DNA of 64,000 nt from CALMKX01 sp036274895 (GTDB lineage Bacteria; Acidobacteriota; Thermoanaerobaculia; Multivoradales; SZUA-115): contig DASUEU010000069.1 in assembly GCA_036274895.1 (NCBI GenBank), forward strand, positions 62,001-126,000, in the 5' to 3' direction. The notes beneath the pieces were generated by a model. That model saw nothing but the letters and a program-made list of their open reading frames with translations. It was not told the DNA's origin and ran no database searches. A program made the position numbers and the translations under genes. Positions 41,476-49,487 of the stretch are shown here, one piece after another (the stretch's first letter is position 1; every line of letters starts with the position of its first letter).

Positions 41476-41892
41476 TCAAGCCAGCAGGCCGTGTTGCCGG
41501 AGCAGCCGCTGGTAGTCCCGCATCGAGACGATCCGCAGGCTCTCGTAGGGCGTCAGCGAGAGCAGGTGATTGTCGTTGGTGACCAGGTAGTCGACGCCGG
41601 CGGCCAGAGCCGCCTGGAGGATCGGACTGTCGGCGGGATCGCCGGGGACTCGGTGGCGGGAGGGGGGCGGCTCCACGAGGCTCGCACGGCGTCGAACACG
41701 GTTGCGGGTGAGTACAGCGAAGCGGCGCGAGCAGTCGAAATGCTCAGCCATCACCCGCTCGACTTCGGCGAGCACATAGGCGCTGCTGTAGATGCGCCAC
41801 GCCGCTCGTGTGGTGGCTTCGAGCAACCGCTCAGCCGTCTCGCCGAGCAGCGCTTCCGCGACATAGACGTTGGTGTCGAAGAAGACCTTCAT
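41476..41892 (-). CDS. PIN-domain toxin (VapC-like)
   Basis: A 138-residue PIN-domain protein. The N-terminal KVFFDTNVYVAEALLG carries the first acidic residue, and PADSPILQAALAAGVDYLVTNDNHLL carries the central and C-terminal acidic cluster. These residues coordinate metal for RNA cleavage. It follows an overlapping antitoxin-like gene (ATGA), in the usual order. The length is typical. Confidence 0.82.
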   Translation of the reverse strand: MKVFFDTNVYVAEALLGETAERLLEATTRAAWRIYSSAYVLAEVERVMAEHFDCSRRFAVLTRNRVRRRASLVEPPPSRHRVPGDPADSPILQAALAAGVDYLVTNDNHLLSLTPYESLRIVSMRDYQRLLRQHGLLA

Positions 41893-42095
41893 GCACCATG
41901 GCGCACGCGGTGGACGGCCCGGTCGATCGCCTCTTGGTCGATCCCCCTGTCACGAGCAACCTGCCTCGCCTGGGCCGCCTCCTGCCGCCACTCGGCCTCT
42001 TCCCGCTGAGTCAGCAGGTCGTCGAGCAGGAGGCGCTCCTCGACGGGAAGCTGCTCGATCCGCTCGAGGATCTCATAGACGGTTGCGTGGCTCAT
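41889..42095 (-). CDS. Antitoxin-like partner of the PIN protein
   Basis: The 68-residue helical protein (SHATVYEILERIEQLPVEERLLLDDLLTQ) resembles small antitoxins that precede PIN toxins. The stop overlaps the toxin ATG. I chose the ATG at 42095, with AGGTGAG at 8-nt spacing; a GTG at 42107 would add four residues. Confidence 0.7.
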   Translation of the reverse strand: MSHATVYEILERIEQLPVEERLLLDDLLTQREEAEWRQEAAQARQVARDRGIDQEAIDRAVHRVRHGA

Positions 42096-42160
42096 CAGCG
42101 CTCTCACCTTCTGTGCATCTCGATCGTTCTCTGCGAGATCCTACCAGGGGTGAGGGGAAG

Positions 42161-42182
42161 GGGGCGCACGGCCGTGCGCCCC
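42161..42182. repeat. 22-nt perfect palindrome, possible terminator
   Basis: GGGGCGCACGG followed directly by its complement forms a perfect 22-nt palindrome. It reaches the stop codon of the permease gene and is followed by TAC. It belongs to the same style of intergenic elements as those at 26751 and 53311, all ending in CCCCTA. It could end transcription of the adaptor-permease operon. Confidence 0.6.
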
Positions 42183-43387
42183 TACTCGTGGCGCAGGGCC
42201 TCGATGGGGTCGAGGCGGGAGGCGCGCACAGCGGGGTAGAGGCCGAAGAAGAGGCCGATGCCGCCGGCGCAGCCGAGCGCTAGACCCACCGCGTTGGGGT
42301 CGAGGATGGTCTGCCAGCCGGCCGTGCGGGCCATGATGGCCGCCATCCCCGAGCCGCCGGCCAGGCCCAGCAGCCCCCCCAGCAGGCAGAGCACCAGGGC
42401 CTCGGTCAAGAACTGCGCCAGCACCTGCCGGCTGGTGGCGCCCACGGCCCGGCGCAGACCGATCTCCTTGGTGCGCTCGGTCACCGACACCAGCATGATG
42501 TTCATGATGCCGATGCCGCCCACCACCAGAGACACCGCCGCGATGCCGGCGAGCAGCGAGGTGAACGCCTGGGTGGTCGCCTGGGAAGCGCGCCGGATAT
42601 CCGACTGGTCGCGGATCGAGAAGTCGTTGTCGCGCCCTTCCTGGAGCCGGTGGGCCCGGCGCAAAATGCGCTCGATCTCGGCGATCGCCTTGGGGATCTC
42701 GGCCTCGGAGCGCACCTGGATGCCGATCGAGCGCACCCGGTCGGTGCCCAGCAGGCGGAAGCGGGCGGTGGTCAGGGGCACGATCACCTGGTCGTCCGGG
42801 TTGAAGAAGGAGACCTGCCCCTTGGCCGCCAGGATGCCGATCACCTCGACGTTGAAGCCGGCGAGCTTGATCGTCGAGCCCAGGATCTGCCCGGCATCGG
42901 CCTTCAGGTTGCGCACCACCTCGGCGCCGAGCACCGCCACCTTGCGACGGGCCTCGAGGTCCGCCGGGGTGATGAAGCGGCCGCTGGCGAGCTGGTAGTT
43001 CTGCACCGCCAGGTACTCGGGGGTGGTGCCGGTCACCGAGGTCTGGGCGTTGACCGCCCCCAGCTCGACCGACATGTTGCGTGACATCTCGGGCACCACG
43101 GCATTGGCGGTGGTCATCTCGCGGGCAAGGATCTCGGCGTCCTCAGGGGTGAGCTTGGCATCGCCGGCCGCCACGCCCATGCTGCGTTCGGAGCCCGGCC
43201 GCACGAAGAGCACGTTGGTGCCCATGGCGGCGATCTGATCGGCCACGGCCTGCTGGGCGCCCTTGCCGAGCGAGACCATGGTGATCACCGCCGCCACGCC
43301 GATGACGATGCCGAGCGCGGTCAGGAAGCTGCGCAGGGCGTTGGCTCGCACCGCGCGCAGGGCGACCATCAGGATCTCGAGCAGCAT
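42182..43387 (-). CDS. MacB-type ABC transporter permease
   Basis: The 401-residue protein has a membrane helix near the N-terminus (LRSFLTALGIVIGVAAVITMV), a periplasmic MacB core domain (about residues 50-260) and three C-terminal helices with the FtsX signature (NIMLVSVTERTKEIGLRRAVGA). Unlike MacB itself it has no ATPase domain, so a separate ATPase must power it. None is encoded in the surrounding genes. It overlaps the upstream adaptor gene by ATGA. Substrate unknown; relatives export lipoproteins, antibiotics or peptides. Confidence 0.88.
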   Translation of the reverse strand: MLLEILMVALRAVRANALRSFLTALGIVIGVAAVITMVSLGKGAQQAVADQIAAMGTNVLFVRPGSERSMGVAAGDAKLTPEDAEILAREMTTANAVVPEMSRNMSVELGAVNAQTSVTGTTPEYLAVQNYQLASGRFITPADLEARRKVAVLGAEVVRNLKADAGQILGSTIKLAGFNVEVIGILAAKGQVSFFNPDDQVIVPLTTARFRLLGTDRVRSIGIQVRSEAEIPKAIAEIERILRRAHRLQEGRDNDFSIRDQSDIRRASQATTQAFTSLLAGIAAVSLVVGGIGIMNIMLVSVTERTKEIGLRRAVGATSRQVLAQFLTEALVLCLLGGLLGLAGGSGMAAIMARTAGWQTILDPNAVGLALGCAGGIGLFFGLYPAVRASRLDPIEALRHE

Positions 43388-44682
43388 CAGCTGCCGCTCC
43401 GCCGTGTGGAGGTCACCCCCGGCACGCCGCGCATCCGCTGCATCCGCTCGCGGAACTCGGCCGAGGTCTGGAGCTGGGTGAAGCTGGGCACCAGGGCCAC
43501 CTCGACCCCGGGATCGAGGCCGGAGACGACCTCCGTGGCCTCCCAGTTGCGCAGCCCGACGGTGATGAGGGTCGGGGTCAGGGTGCCGTCCCCGCCGCTC
43601 AAGAAGACCATGCGGCGGTTGTTGGCCTCGCTGCGGGCGCCGTTGCGGCCGTTCGGACCGCCATTGCCGGCCGGGGCATTGCCCACCGCTCGCGGTCCAC
43701 GGCCCGGGTTGGCGCCGTCGGCCTGCTCACCCGCTCCGAGACCGAGCAGGGCGGCGATCCGGGTTCCCTCCTCGACGGTCTTCATCGCGTCGTTGGCGAG
43801 GGTGACCACGTCCCGGCGGCTGTCGATCAGCACCTCGACCTCGGCATTCATGCCCGGCTTGAGCAGCCCCTCGCGGTTCTCGATGCGGGTGAGCACCGGG
43901 AACATGGTGACGTTCTGCTGCACCACGGCCTGAGGCTCGATCTTGACCACCCGGCCGGTGAACTTGCGGTCGGAGAAGGCTTCGACGCGGATCTCGACCG
44001 GCAGGCCCACGGAAAGGCGACCGATGTCCACCTCGTCGACCAGGGAGCGCACCTGCACCTCGGCGAGATCGGCCAGGGTGAGCAAGAGCGTGCCTCCCGA
44101 CACCTGCGACACCGCCGAGCTGACCACCTGGCCGACCTCGATGCTCTTGGCGATCACGGTGCCGGCGATCGGCGAGCGCACGGTGGTCTCGGAGAGCCGT
44201 TCGGCGGCATTGTCGCGGGCCTTCTGGGCGCGCACCAACTCGCTCTCGGCATTGGCGACGGCGAGCTCGTCGGCCTCGAGATCGGACTCTGAGAGCAGGC
44301 CCTCGGCGTGGAGCTTCTGCGAGCGGGCGAGCTGGGCCCGGGCGTTGTCGAGCCGGGCGCGCACCGCGCCGAGCTCCGCCTCGACCTGGTCGAAGCTGTT
44401 CTGAGCGTCTTTGGGCAGGAGCTGGAGGAGAACCTGCCCCGGGGTGACCTGGTCGCCGGTATCGACGAAGAGGGAGATCACCTCTCCCGAGGCTTTGGAC
44501 TTGACCTCGACCTTGCGCACCGGCTCGATGACGCCGTCGGCCGAGGCGGTGACGGCGAGGTCGCCGCGCGTGGCGGCGGTGGTGGAGTAGCGGGTGGGCT
44601 CGGTCTTCTGGCTGGAGCAGGCGACGGCGAGCAGGGCGGCGAGGCTGGCCGCCAGCACGAGAGGGGCTCTGCGGGGGATCAT
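43387..44682 (-). CDS. Periplasmic adaptor lipoprotein (MacA/HlyD family)
   Basis: A 431-residue adaptor. The signal peptide ends in the lipobox AVACS, so it is a lipoprotein. The biotinyl-lipoyl-like half-motifs flank a coiled-coil (about residues 95-165: RLDNARAQLARSQKLHAEG; ESDLEADELAVANAESEL). SGEVISLFVDTGDQV and SPIAGTVIAKSIEVGQVV are the hallmark strands. It would link the MacB-like permease to an outer-membrane exit duct. A Gly/Asn/Arg-rich loop lies near residue 340. The ATG at 44682 follows GAGGAGACC. Confidence 0.87.
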   Translation of the reverse strand: MIPRRAPLVLAASLAALLAVACSSQKTEPTRYSTTAATRGDLAVTASADGVIEPVRKVEVKSKASGEVISLFVDTGDQVTPGQVLLQLLPKDAQNSFDQVEAELGAVRARLDNARAQLARSQKLHAEGLLSESDLEADELAVANAESELVRAQKARDNAAERLSETTVRSPIAGTVIAKSIEVGQVVSSAVSQVSGGTLLLTLADLAEVQVRSLVDEVDIGRLSVGLPVEIRVEAFSDRKFTGRVVKIEPQAVVQQNVTMFPVLTRIENREGLLKPGMNAEVEVLIDSRRDVVTLANDAMKTVEEGTRIAALLGLGAGEQADGANPGRGPRAVGNAPAGNGGPNGRNGARSEANNRRMVFLSGGDGTLTPTLITVGLRNWEATEVVSGLDPGVEVALVPSFTQLQTSAEFRERMQRMRGVPGVTSTRRSGS

Positions 44683-44791
44683 CGGTCTCCTCGAGGCGAC
44701 CTTCGGGTGGAGGCACTCCTCCCGAGAATCGCCCTGCTGATACGAACCGGCCGGGAGTTGGTTGCGATTCCCCCGGGTGCGTAAAGATTCG

Positions 44792-45973
44792 TCAACGCCT
44801 CGCCACTGCCGCCGCCAGCCTCTCGACGTCGCCCAAGTCGTTGTAGACCTGGGCCGAGATGCGGACGTAGAGCCGGCCGCGGGTGGCGTGCACCTGCACC
44901 TCGATGCCGTCCGCAAAGAGCAGGGCGTCGCGCAGGCGGTTGGCCTCTTCGCGCGTGCCGCCCAGCCGGGCGGGCAGGGCCACCGTGGCCATGGTGCCGA
45001 TCATCGTCTCAGGGGTCTCGAAGGAGGAGCCCCAACGCTCGGCCAGCAGCTGTGCCCCTTCCCAGGCCAGGCGATGGTTGTAGGCCCGCACCGCCTCGAC
45101 ACCCAGCTCGCGCATGAGGGCGAGGGCGGCCGGTGCCGCCAGGTGGGCCGAGGGATCGCGGGTGCCCAGCAGGTCGAACTCCGCGGACAGGCCGAGGTCC
45201 AGGCCCCAGGAGATCACCGGCGGATGCAGGGATGCCTGGCGCTCCGGGGCGGCCCACAGGATGCCGCTCGAGCGGGGCACCCAACCCCATTTGTGGAGGT
45301 TGCCGAAGTACCAGTCGACGCCCAGGGAGGAGATGTCGAGGGCGATGGCGCCCGGGGCGTGGGCGCCGTCGGCGAGCACGGCGACGCCGCGGGCGCGGCA
45401 ACGCTCGGCGATCGCCGCCAGCGGCAGCAGCAGGGCGCTCTCGGCGGTGACGTGGTCGATCAGGAGGATGCGGGTGCTGGGCTCGAGCGCCGCCTCGATC
45501 GTCTCGATGGCCTGTTCGGGAGAGGTCAGGGGCCAGGGCATCTCGATGGTGCGCAGGACGGCGTCGCGCTCCCGAACGGCGTAGCGGGCGGCATTGGTCA
45601 CGCCGCCATAGCCGAGGTCGGTGACCAGGACCTCGTCTCCCGGCTCGAAGGGGAAGGAGCGCAGCACGGCGTTGGCACCGGTGGTGGCGTTGTCGACGAA
45701 GACCAGATCCTCGCCCCGGCAGCCCAGGAAGGCCGCCACCTCGGCGGCGGCCACGCGCATCCTGGGCCGCTCCGGCCGCGGTACGCCGACGCCGATCTCG
45801 GTCAGCTCGCGCAGCAGGAAGCGCGACGGCTGGCGCTCGATCTCGTCCCGAATCGCCTGCTGGGCCGCCAGCACCCGCTTCGGGGTGACGCCCACCGTGC
45901 CGTGGTTCAAGTAGGTGACACCGGCCTCGAGGGGCCAGTCGGGGAGCATCGCGGGGCCGAAGGAGGGGCTCAT
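44792..45973 (-). CDS. Class-V PLP-dependent aminotransferase family protein
   Basis: The 393-residue protein is a fold-type I PLP enzyme. The N-terminal YLNHGTVGVTPKRVLAAQ, the cofactor-binding VDNATTGANAVLRSF and the LHKWGW motif with the Schiff-base lysine place it with isopenicillin-N epimerase/cysteine desulfurase-like proteins. Substrate specificity cannot be read. I chose the ATG at 45973; an ATG at 45949 fits the similarity equally well, and neither has a clear Shine-Dalgarno site. The 109-nt gap to the adaptor gene contains nothing I can assign. Confidence 0.82.
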   Translation of the reverse strand: MSPSFGPAMLPDWPLEAGVTYLNHGTVGVTPKRVLAAQQAIRDEIERQPSRFLLRELTEIGVGVPRPERPRMRVAAAEVAAFLGCRGEDLVFVDNATTGANAVLRSFPFEPGDEVLVTDLGYGGVTNAARYAVRERDAVLRTIEMPWPLTSPEQAIETIEAALEPSTRILLIDHVTAESALLLPLAAIAERCRARGVAVLADGAHAPGAIALDISSLGVDWYFGNLHKWGWVPRSSGILWAAPERQASLHPPVISWGLDLGLSAEFDLLGTRDPSAHLAAPAALALMRELGVEAVRAYNHRLAWEGAQLLAERWGSSFETPETMIGTMATVALPARLGGTREEANRLRDALLFADGIEVQVHATRGRLYVRISAQVYNDLGDVERLAAAVARR

Positions 45974-46025
45974 GGGGAGGGATGGTAGCAGGTGGGCGCG
46001 GCCCCTCCGGCAGTGGGGGAGTCCG

Positions 46026-47402
46026 TCAGCGCTCGACCGAGAACCGCATCCTGCCGCCATCGACCCTGAACGTCGGGCCGACGATGTGGCTCCAGGGGCC
46101 GCCGCCGGTGCGGAACTGGGCAAAGCCCAGCATCGCCTGCTGGAGGGCCAGCTGGGAGGCGGAGTTGGCCAGCAGTGAGTTGCCGCCGTTGCGCAGCTCG
46201 TCCTGGACCCGCGTCCGGATGCCACCGTTCATCTCGGCGACGACGAACGAAAAGACGTTGTCGACGCCATGGAACGCACCGTTGAAGACAGCCCCGGTGG
46301 CGCTGAAATCGGGCTGACCGCATCGGCCCACCTGACCGCTCAGGGACAGTCGACCCCGGAAGTCGCTGATGTCGATGTTGGGGAAGACTCCGTTGCTGGT
46401 CAGAAGCTCGAGCCCCGCCTCTTCGAACACCGCGTCCAGTGTGACGTGGCTGCCATCGAGTCCGATGGTGAAGCGAGAAAGGTTGATGTTGTTGGTGCTG
46501 TAGGTCGTGCCGAACTCCCACCAGCGGAACGAGGCCTCCGGCAACGGGAAGGTGACGCCCGCGAGACCGAAGGCGGCCATGGCTCCCGACGGAGTGAAGG
46601 TCGCCGAGCTGCCGTGAGCCCGCAGCCGCGTTCCGGCCAGCAGGGGATTGGCGAAGGCCGCCAGCTCGGTGTGGGTCACCTGGATCTCTCGGCGCTCGTG
46701 GGTGATGGTGCCGAGGTGGATCGAGTCGTCGTGGTCCAGGGCGATCAGCCGGTCGAGGTGGTAAGCGCTCAGGTCATCGAGCGAGGCGCGGGTGCCGAGG
46801 TTTCGCCAATAGGGGTCACAGCCCTGGCCGGCGTTCTCCCAGACGCTGTTGTCGGTGTTCTTGGCGTAGGCACGCCAGTCCATGAAACCGCCGCCAACGG
46901 CGAGATGCTGCGCACCCCCTGCGGTGCCGACTTGGGCCCAGACCCCGGTCGGGTCCGAGGCGGTGAGGACGGCGCCGCCGTGGTCGAGCCTCAAGAACCT
47001 GGCCACCGGGAAGATGAAGGCCAGGGCCGTGCCGCCGGCGATCTCGCGGGTGCTCCGGAACCAGTCCACGAAGACGTTGGGGAGGCCGAGCGGACTGCCG
47101 TCGGTGCGAAACAGCGCTCCCTCGGGGGTGAAGTAGTAGAGGACGTTGTTGGCGCAGGTCAGGCTGCCGTAGTTCGCCACCCAGGTGAAGCGCTCCCAGG
47201 CGGCGCCGCCGGCGGGGTTGCGGTTGAGGTGCAGGTTGCCGTCGTCGGTACGGACGTAGATGCGACCGTCGGTGCAACCGGCGATGTCCGCGGCACCGGC
47301 GAGGGCGCCGATCCGGGTCCAGGTGATCGTGGCCGCGTCGGCGAGGGTGGTGCCGACCGACAGGGAGAGGAGGCAGGCGGCGAGGGCGAGGGGCCGGTTC
47401 AT
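46026..47402 (-). CDS. Secreted protein of unknown function
   Basis: A 458-residue protein with a cleavable signal peptide (LALAACLLSLSVGTTLADA). The first 230 residues contain short repeated units of the type DGRIYVRTDDGNLHLNRNP and NNVLYYFTPEGALFRTDG, which look like blades of a beta-propeller or tectonin-like domain. The second half is beta-rich with several WWEFGTTYS- and IDISDFRGRLSLSG-type strands and has no family I recognise. The start follows AAGGAC. It stands alone, 52 nt from the start of the aminotransferase gene. Confidence 0.6.
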   Translation of the reverse strand: MNRPLALAACLLSLSVGTTLADAATITWTRIGALAGAADIAGCTDGRIYVRTDDGNLHLNRNPAGGAAWERFTWVANYGSLTCANNVLYYFTPEGALFRTDGSPLGLPNVFVDWFRSTREIAGGTALAFIFPVARFLRLDHGGAVLTASDPTGVWAQVGTAGGAQHLAVGGGFMDWRAYAKNTDNSVWENAGQGCDPYWRNLGTRASLDDLSAYHLDRLIALDHDDSIHLGTITHERREIQVTHTELAAFANPLLAGTRLRAHGSSATFTPSGAMAAFGLAGVTFPLPEASFRWWEFGTTYSTNNINLSRFTIGLDGSHVTLDAVFEEAGLELLTSNGVFPNIDISDFRGRLSLSGQVGRCGQPDFSATGAVFNGAFHGVDNVFSFVVAEMNGGIRTRVQDELRNGGNSLLANSASQLALQQAMLGFAQFRTGGGPWSHIVGPTFRVDGGRMRFSVER

Positions 47403-47611
47403 GAGCTGTCCTTTCGTGTCGGGCGAAGCCGGGAGCCAGCGGCTCTGGCACCAGCGAACGCCCCGTGTCATGAACGGCCTTCGCCCGCAGCCGGCAGGTT
47501 CTGACACGACCGGCAGGCGCACTCGGTCCGCCGGGAGCCCCATGACGTGGGGCCCCGAGGTGCCATCAAAGCGCATGCGCTATGATGATCGGACTCTCCA
47601 AGGAGCGTGCC

Positions 47612-47857
47612 ATGGCTTCCCTCCAGATCCGCGACCTGCCCCAAGATCTCTACGAAGCCCTCTCCCTGCGCGCCGAGCAGGAGGGACGCAGCCTGTCGCA
47701 ACAGGCCCTCCACGAGCTGCGCCGCCTCCCGGAGCTGACCGCTGCGGAACGTCGGCGGGAGGTGCTCCGCCGAGTCGGGGAACGAGCCCGCAGCTCGGGC
47801 CTGCGAGACCTCTCTCCTGCTCCCGAGGAGCTGATCCGCGAGGATCGCGAGCGATGA
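47612..47857 (+). CDS. Antitoxin (FitA/VapB-like ribbon-helix-helix)
   Basis: The 81-residue protein begins ASLQIRDLPQDLYEALSLRA, a ribbon-helix-helix motif, then EGRSLSQQALHELRR and a charged tail. This pattern is typical of FitA/VapB antitoxins paired with PIN toxins. AAGGAG lies 6 nt before the ATG; TATGAT at about 47582 could be its -10. The stop overlaps the toxin ATG (ATGA). The 209-nt gap upstream contains no other feature I recognise. Confidence 0.8.
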   Translation: MASLQIRDLPQDLYEALSLRAEQEGRSLSQQALHELRRLPELTAAERRREVLRRVGERARSSGLRDLSPAPEELIREDRER

Positions 47858-48276
47858 CGGGCCGCGTCGTGCTCGATGCTTCGGCCGCCGTCCGGGTCGT
47901 GCTGCAGGGGCTTTGGCAGCCGGAGCTGTCCGCCTTCCTGGCCGAGAGCCCCATGGTCGTGGCCCCCGGTCTCCTCTGCGCCGAGGTGGCGAACTCTCTG
48001 TGGAAGTACGTGCGAGCCGGGACCCTCCCGGCCCAGGAGGCGCAGGAGCGCCTGGCTGAGGCCCTGGCCCTGGCCGATACCCTGGTGCCGGACCGCATCC
48101 TGGTCGAGGAAGCCCTCGCCGCTGCAACGCAGAGGAATTCCCCCGTCTACGACCTCCTCTACGCTGTGCTCGCCCGCCGGCATGGGGCCACCGTGGTCAC
48201 GGCCGACGAGCCCTTCGCCCGCCGGCTCGCTGCTATGGAGATCGCCTGCTTCTGCCCGGCCCTGCAGGCTGGATAA
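47854..48276 (+). CDS. PIN-domain toxin (VapC-like)
   Basis: The 140-residue protein starts VVLDASAAVRVVLQG with the catalytic Asp, has the conserved central acidic residue in GLLCAEVANSLWKY, and the C-terminal cluster in SPVYDLLYAVLARRHGATVVTADEPF. It is an intact VapC-type ribonuclease candidate, coupled to the antitoxin by ATGA. Confidence 0.87.
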   Translation: MTGRVVLDASAAVRVVLQGLWQPELSAFLAESPMVVAPGLLCAEVANSLWKYVRAGTLPAQEAQERLAEALALADTLVPDRILVEEALAAATQRNSPVYDLLYAVLARRHGATVVTADEPFARRLAAMEIACFCPALQAG

Positions 48277-48304
48277 ACGACCGGTTCAGCTGGGGGCACC
48301 CGAG

Positions 48305-48320
48305 GTGCCAGGCACTTCGG
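48305..48320 (+). repeat. 16-nt direct repeat, left copy
   Basis: GTGCCAGGCACTTCGG is repeated exactly at 48898-48913. The core (AGTGCCAGGCACTT-like) is palindromic and resembles REP-type elements. The two copies enclose two small antitoxin-like genes. Confidence 0.65.
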
Positions 48321-48324
48321 GGGA

Positions 48325-48600
48325 TCAGGGAGGCGCCGGTCCATCCTCCCGCTCCTCCAGCAGGGTCTGGAGCGCGCTGGCGCCCGTGCGGGCGCGAGGT
48401 GGTGGCTCGTTGAGGATCTCTTCGACCACACCGCCGCGGCCCCGGGTCAGCAGTCCGCGGCGTTCGAGGCTCACCATGCGATCGTCTTCGGGCCGGCCGG
48501 CCGGGCCACTTACGGGGATCGAGACCGTCTGGCTGGCCTTCGCCTCGTCGAGGTCGGTCAGCAGGCGGAGCTTGCCGCCGGTCACGCTGGCTGGCTTCAT
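48325..48600 (-). CDS. Orphan Phd-like antitoxin
   Basis: A 91-residue protein (KPASVTGGKLRLLTDLDEAK; then ERRGLLTRGRGGVVEEILNE). The C-terminal G-L-x-R-G-x-G...P arrangement is common in Phd/YefM-type antitoxins encoded before PIN toxins. No toxin overlaps or follows it, so it appears to be an orphan. The assignment rests on motif resemblance. Confidence 0.5.
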   Translation of the reverse strand: MKPASVTGGKLRLLTDLDEAKASQTVSIPVSGPAGRPEDDRMVSLERRGLLTRGRGGVVEEILNEPPPRARTGASALQTLLEEREDGPAPP

Positions 48601-48688
48601 CTGGCGAGAGTACCAGCCTCCCAGGGCCGATGAGGAAGCCTTACAATCGGGGCATCGATCTCCAACGGAGCCTTCACTGGAGGGGCTG

Positions 48689-48889
48689 ATGATCGTTGAT
48701 CCCATCGTTGAAGAGCTTCACCGGCAACGGGAAGCGTACATGGAGCGGTTCAACTACGACCTCGATGCCATCTTTCGCGACATCAAGGCCCGCGAAGCGG
48801 CCACTCCCGGTCCGTTGTTGGAGCCACCGTCCTACAAGGAGGGTGAGCCCGTTATGCAACGATGGGCTCGGGTGGCTGGAGGGCGTTGA
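48689..48889 (+). CDS. Small DPIVEE-type protein, probable antitoxin-related
   Basis: The 66-residue protein starts IVDPIVEELHRQREAYMERF and has NYDLDAIFRDIKAREA. Small proteins of this pattern are frequent near toxin-antitoxin genes but have no established function. GGAGGGG precedes the ATG. TACAAT at 48642-48647 could be its -10. No partner toxin is visible downstream on this strand. Confidence 0.6.
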   Translation: MIVDPIVEELHRQREAYMERFNYDLDAIFRDIKAREAATPGPLLEPPSYKEGEPVMQRWARVAGGR

Positions 48890-48897
48890 GGCGGGGA

Positions 48898-48913
48898 GTG
48901 CCAGGCACTTCGG
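48898..48913 (+). repeat. 16-nt direct repeat, right copy
   Basis: Exact second copy of GTGCCAGGCACTTCGG, 9 nt after the stop of the small DPIVEE gene. The distance between copies is 593 nt. Confidence 0.65.
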
Positions 48914-48920
48914 CGTGGCG

Positions 48921-49154
48921 TCAGAATGCGCGCCGCTTCGACACAGTCGTCCCGGCCACCTTGACGAGCAGACGCAGGGCCTCGTTCACGGCTTCGGCGC
49001 TGGGGAAGGCTTGGGCGACATCCGGTTCCAGCAGCACGAGATTTGTCCCGGCAACGTACTGCTGGTGGTACTTACCTCGGACTTTCCCTTTGAGGCTCTT
49101 GAGGTCGTACTCGGGTCTCAGGTCGTCTTCTAGCTCGGCTGTTTCAGTCTTCAT
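48921..49154 (-). CDS. Antitoxin partner of BrnT-like toxin
   Basis: A 77-residue protein (LRPEYDLKSLKGKVRGKYHQ; LLEPDVAQAFPSAEAVNEAL). This pattern is common as the second gene of BrnT-type pairs, where the antitoxin follows the toxin. It overlaps the toxin gene by 11 nt. Confidence 0.72.
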   Translation of the reverse strand: MKTETAELEDDLRPEYDLKSLKGKVRGKYHQQYVAGTNLVLLEPDVAQAFPSAEAVNEALRLLVKVAGTTVSKRRAF

Positions 49155-49413
49155 GGTCTTGTCGCTCTCGGCGCGTCGTCTCGCGTGCGCTGATCAGGCG
49201 TATTCGGTCTGCCCTGTCACAGTGTGCCACCAGCAACAACCGGCCCCGGGAGGATTTGCCAACGGTGACGAACCGTAGTTCCTCGACCGAGTGGTCCGGA
49301 TCATCGGAAGTCTCGGCGAGTGGGTCGCCGAAGACCGAGGCCGCTTCAGCGAAGCTGATGCCGTGCTTGGCGCGGTTGCGACGGTCCTTCTCGGGATCCC
49401 ACTCGAAGAGCAT
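49144..49413 (-). CDS. BrnT-family ribonuclease toxin
   Basis: The 89-residue protein matches BrnT: FEWDPEKDRRNRAKHGISFAE at the start, then FGDPLAE, and IRLISARETTRRER at the end, which includes the conserved Arg and Glu of this RelE-like fold. It would cleave mRNA on or off ribosomes when released from its antitoxin. Unlike most VapBC pairs, the toxin gene is first. Confidence 0.88.
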   Translation of the reverse strand: MLFEWDPEKDRRNRAKHGISFAEAASVFGDPLAETSDDPDHSVEELRFVTVGKSSRGRLLLVAHCDRADRIRLISARETTRRERQDHED

Positions 49414-49487
49414 CCGGCCGATGGTAGCAGTTTGGCCCAGGCCGGCGCCGTGGGCCGGCGCCCGTGCATCGCCTCAGAAGGCCGTCG

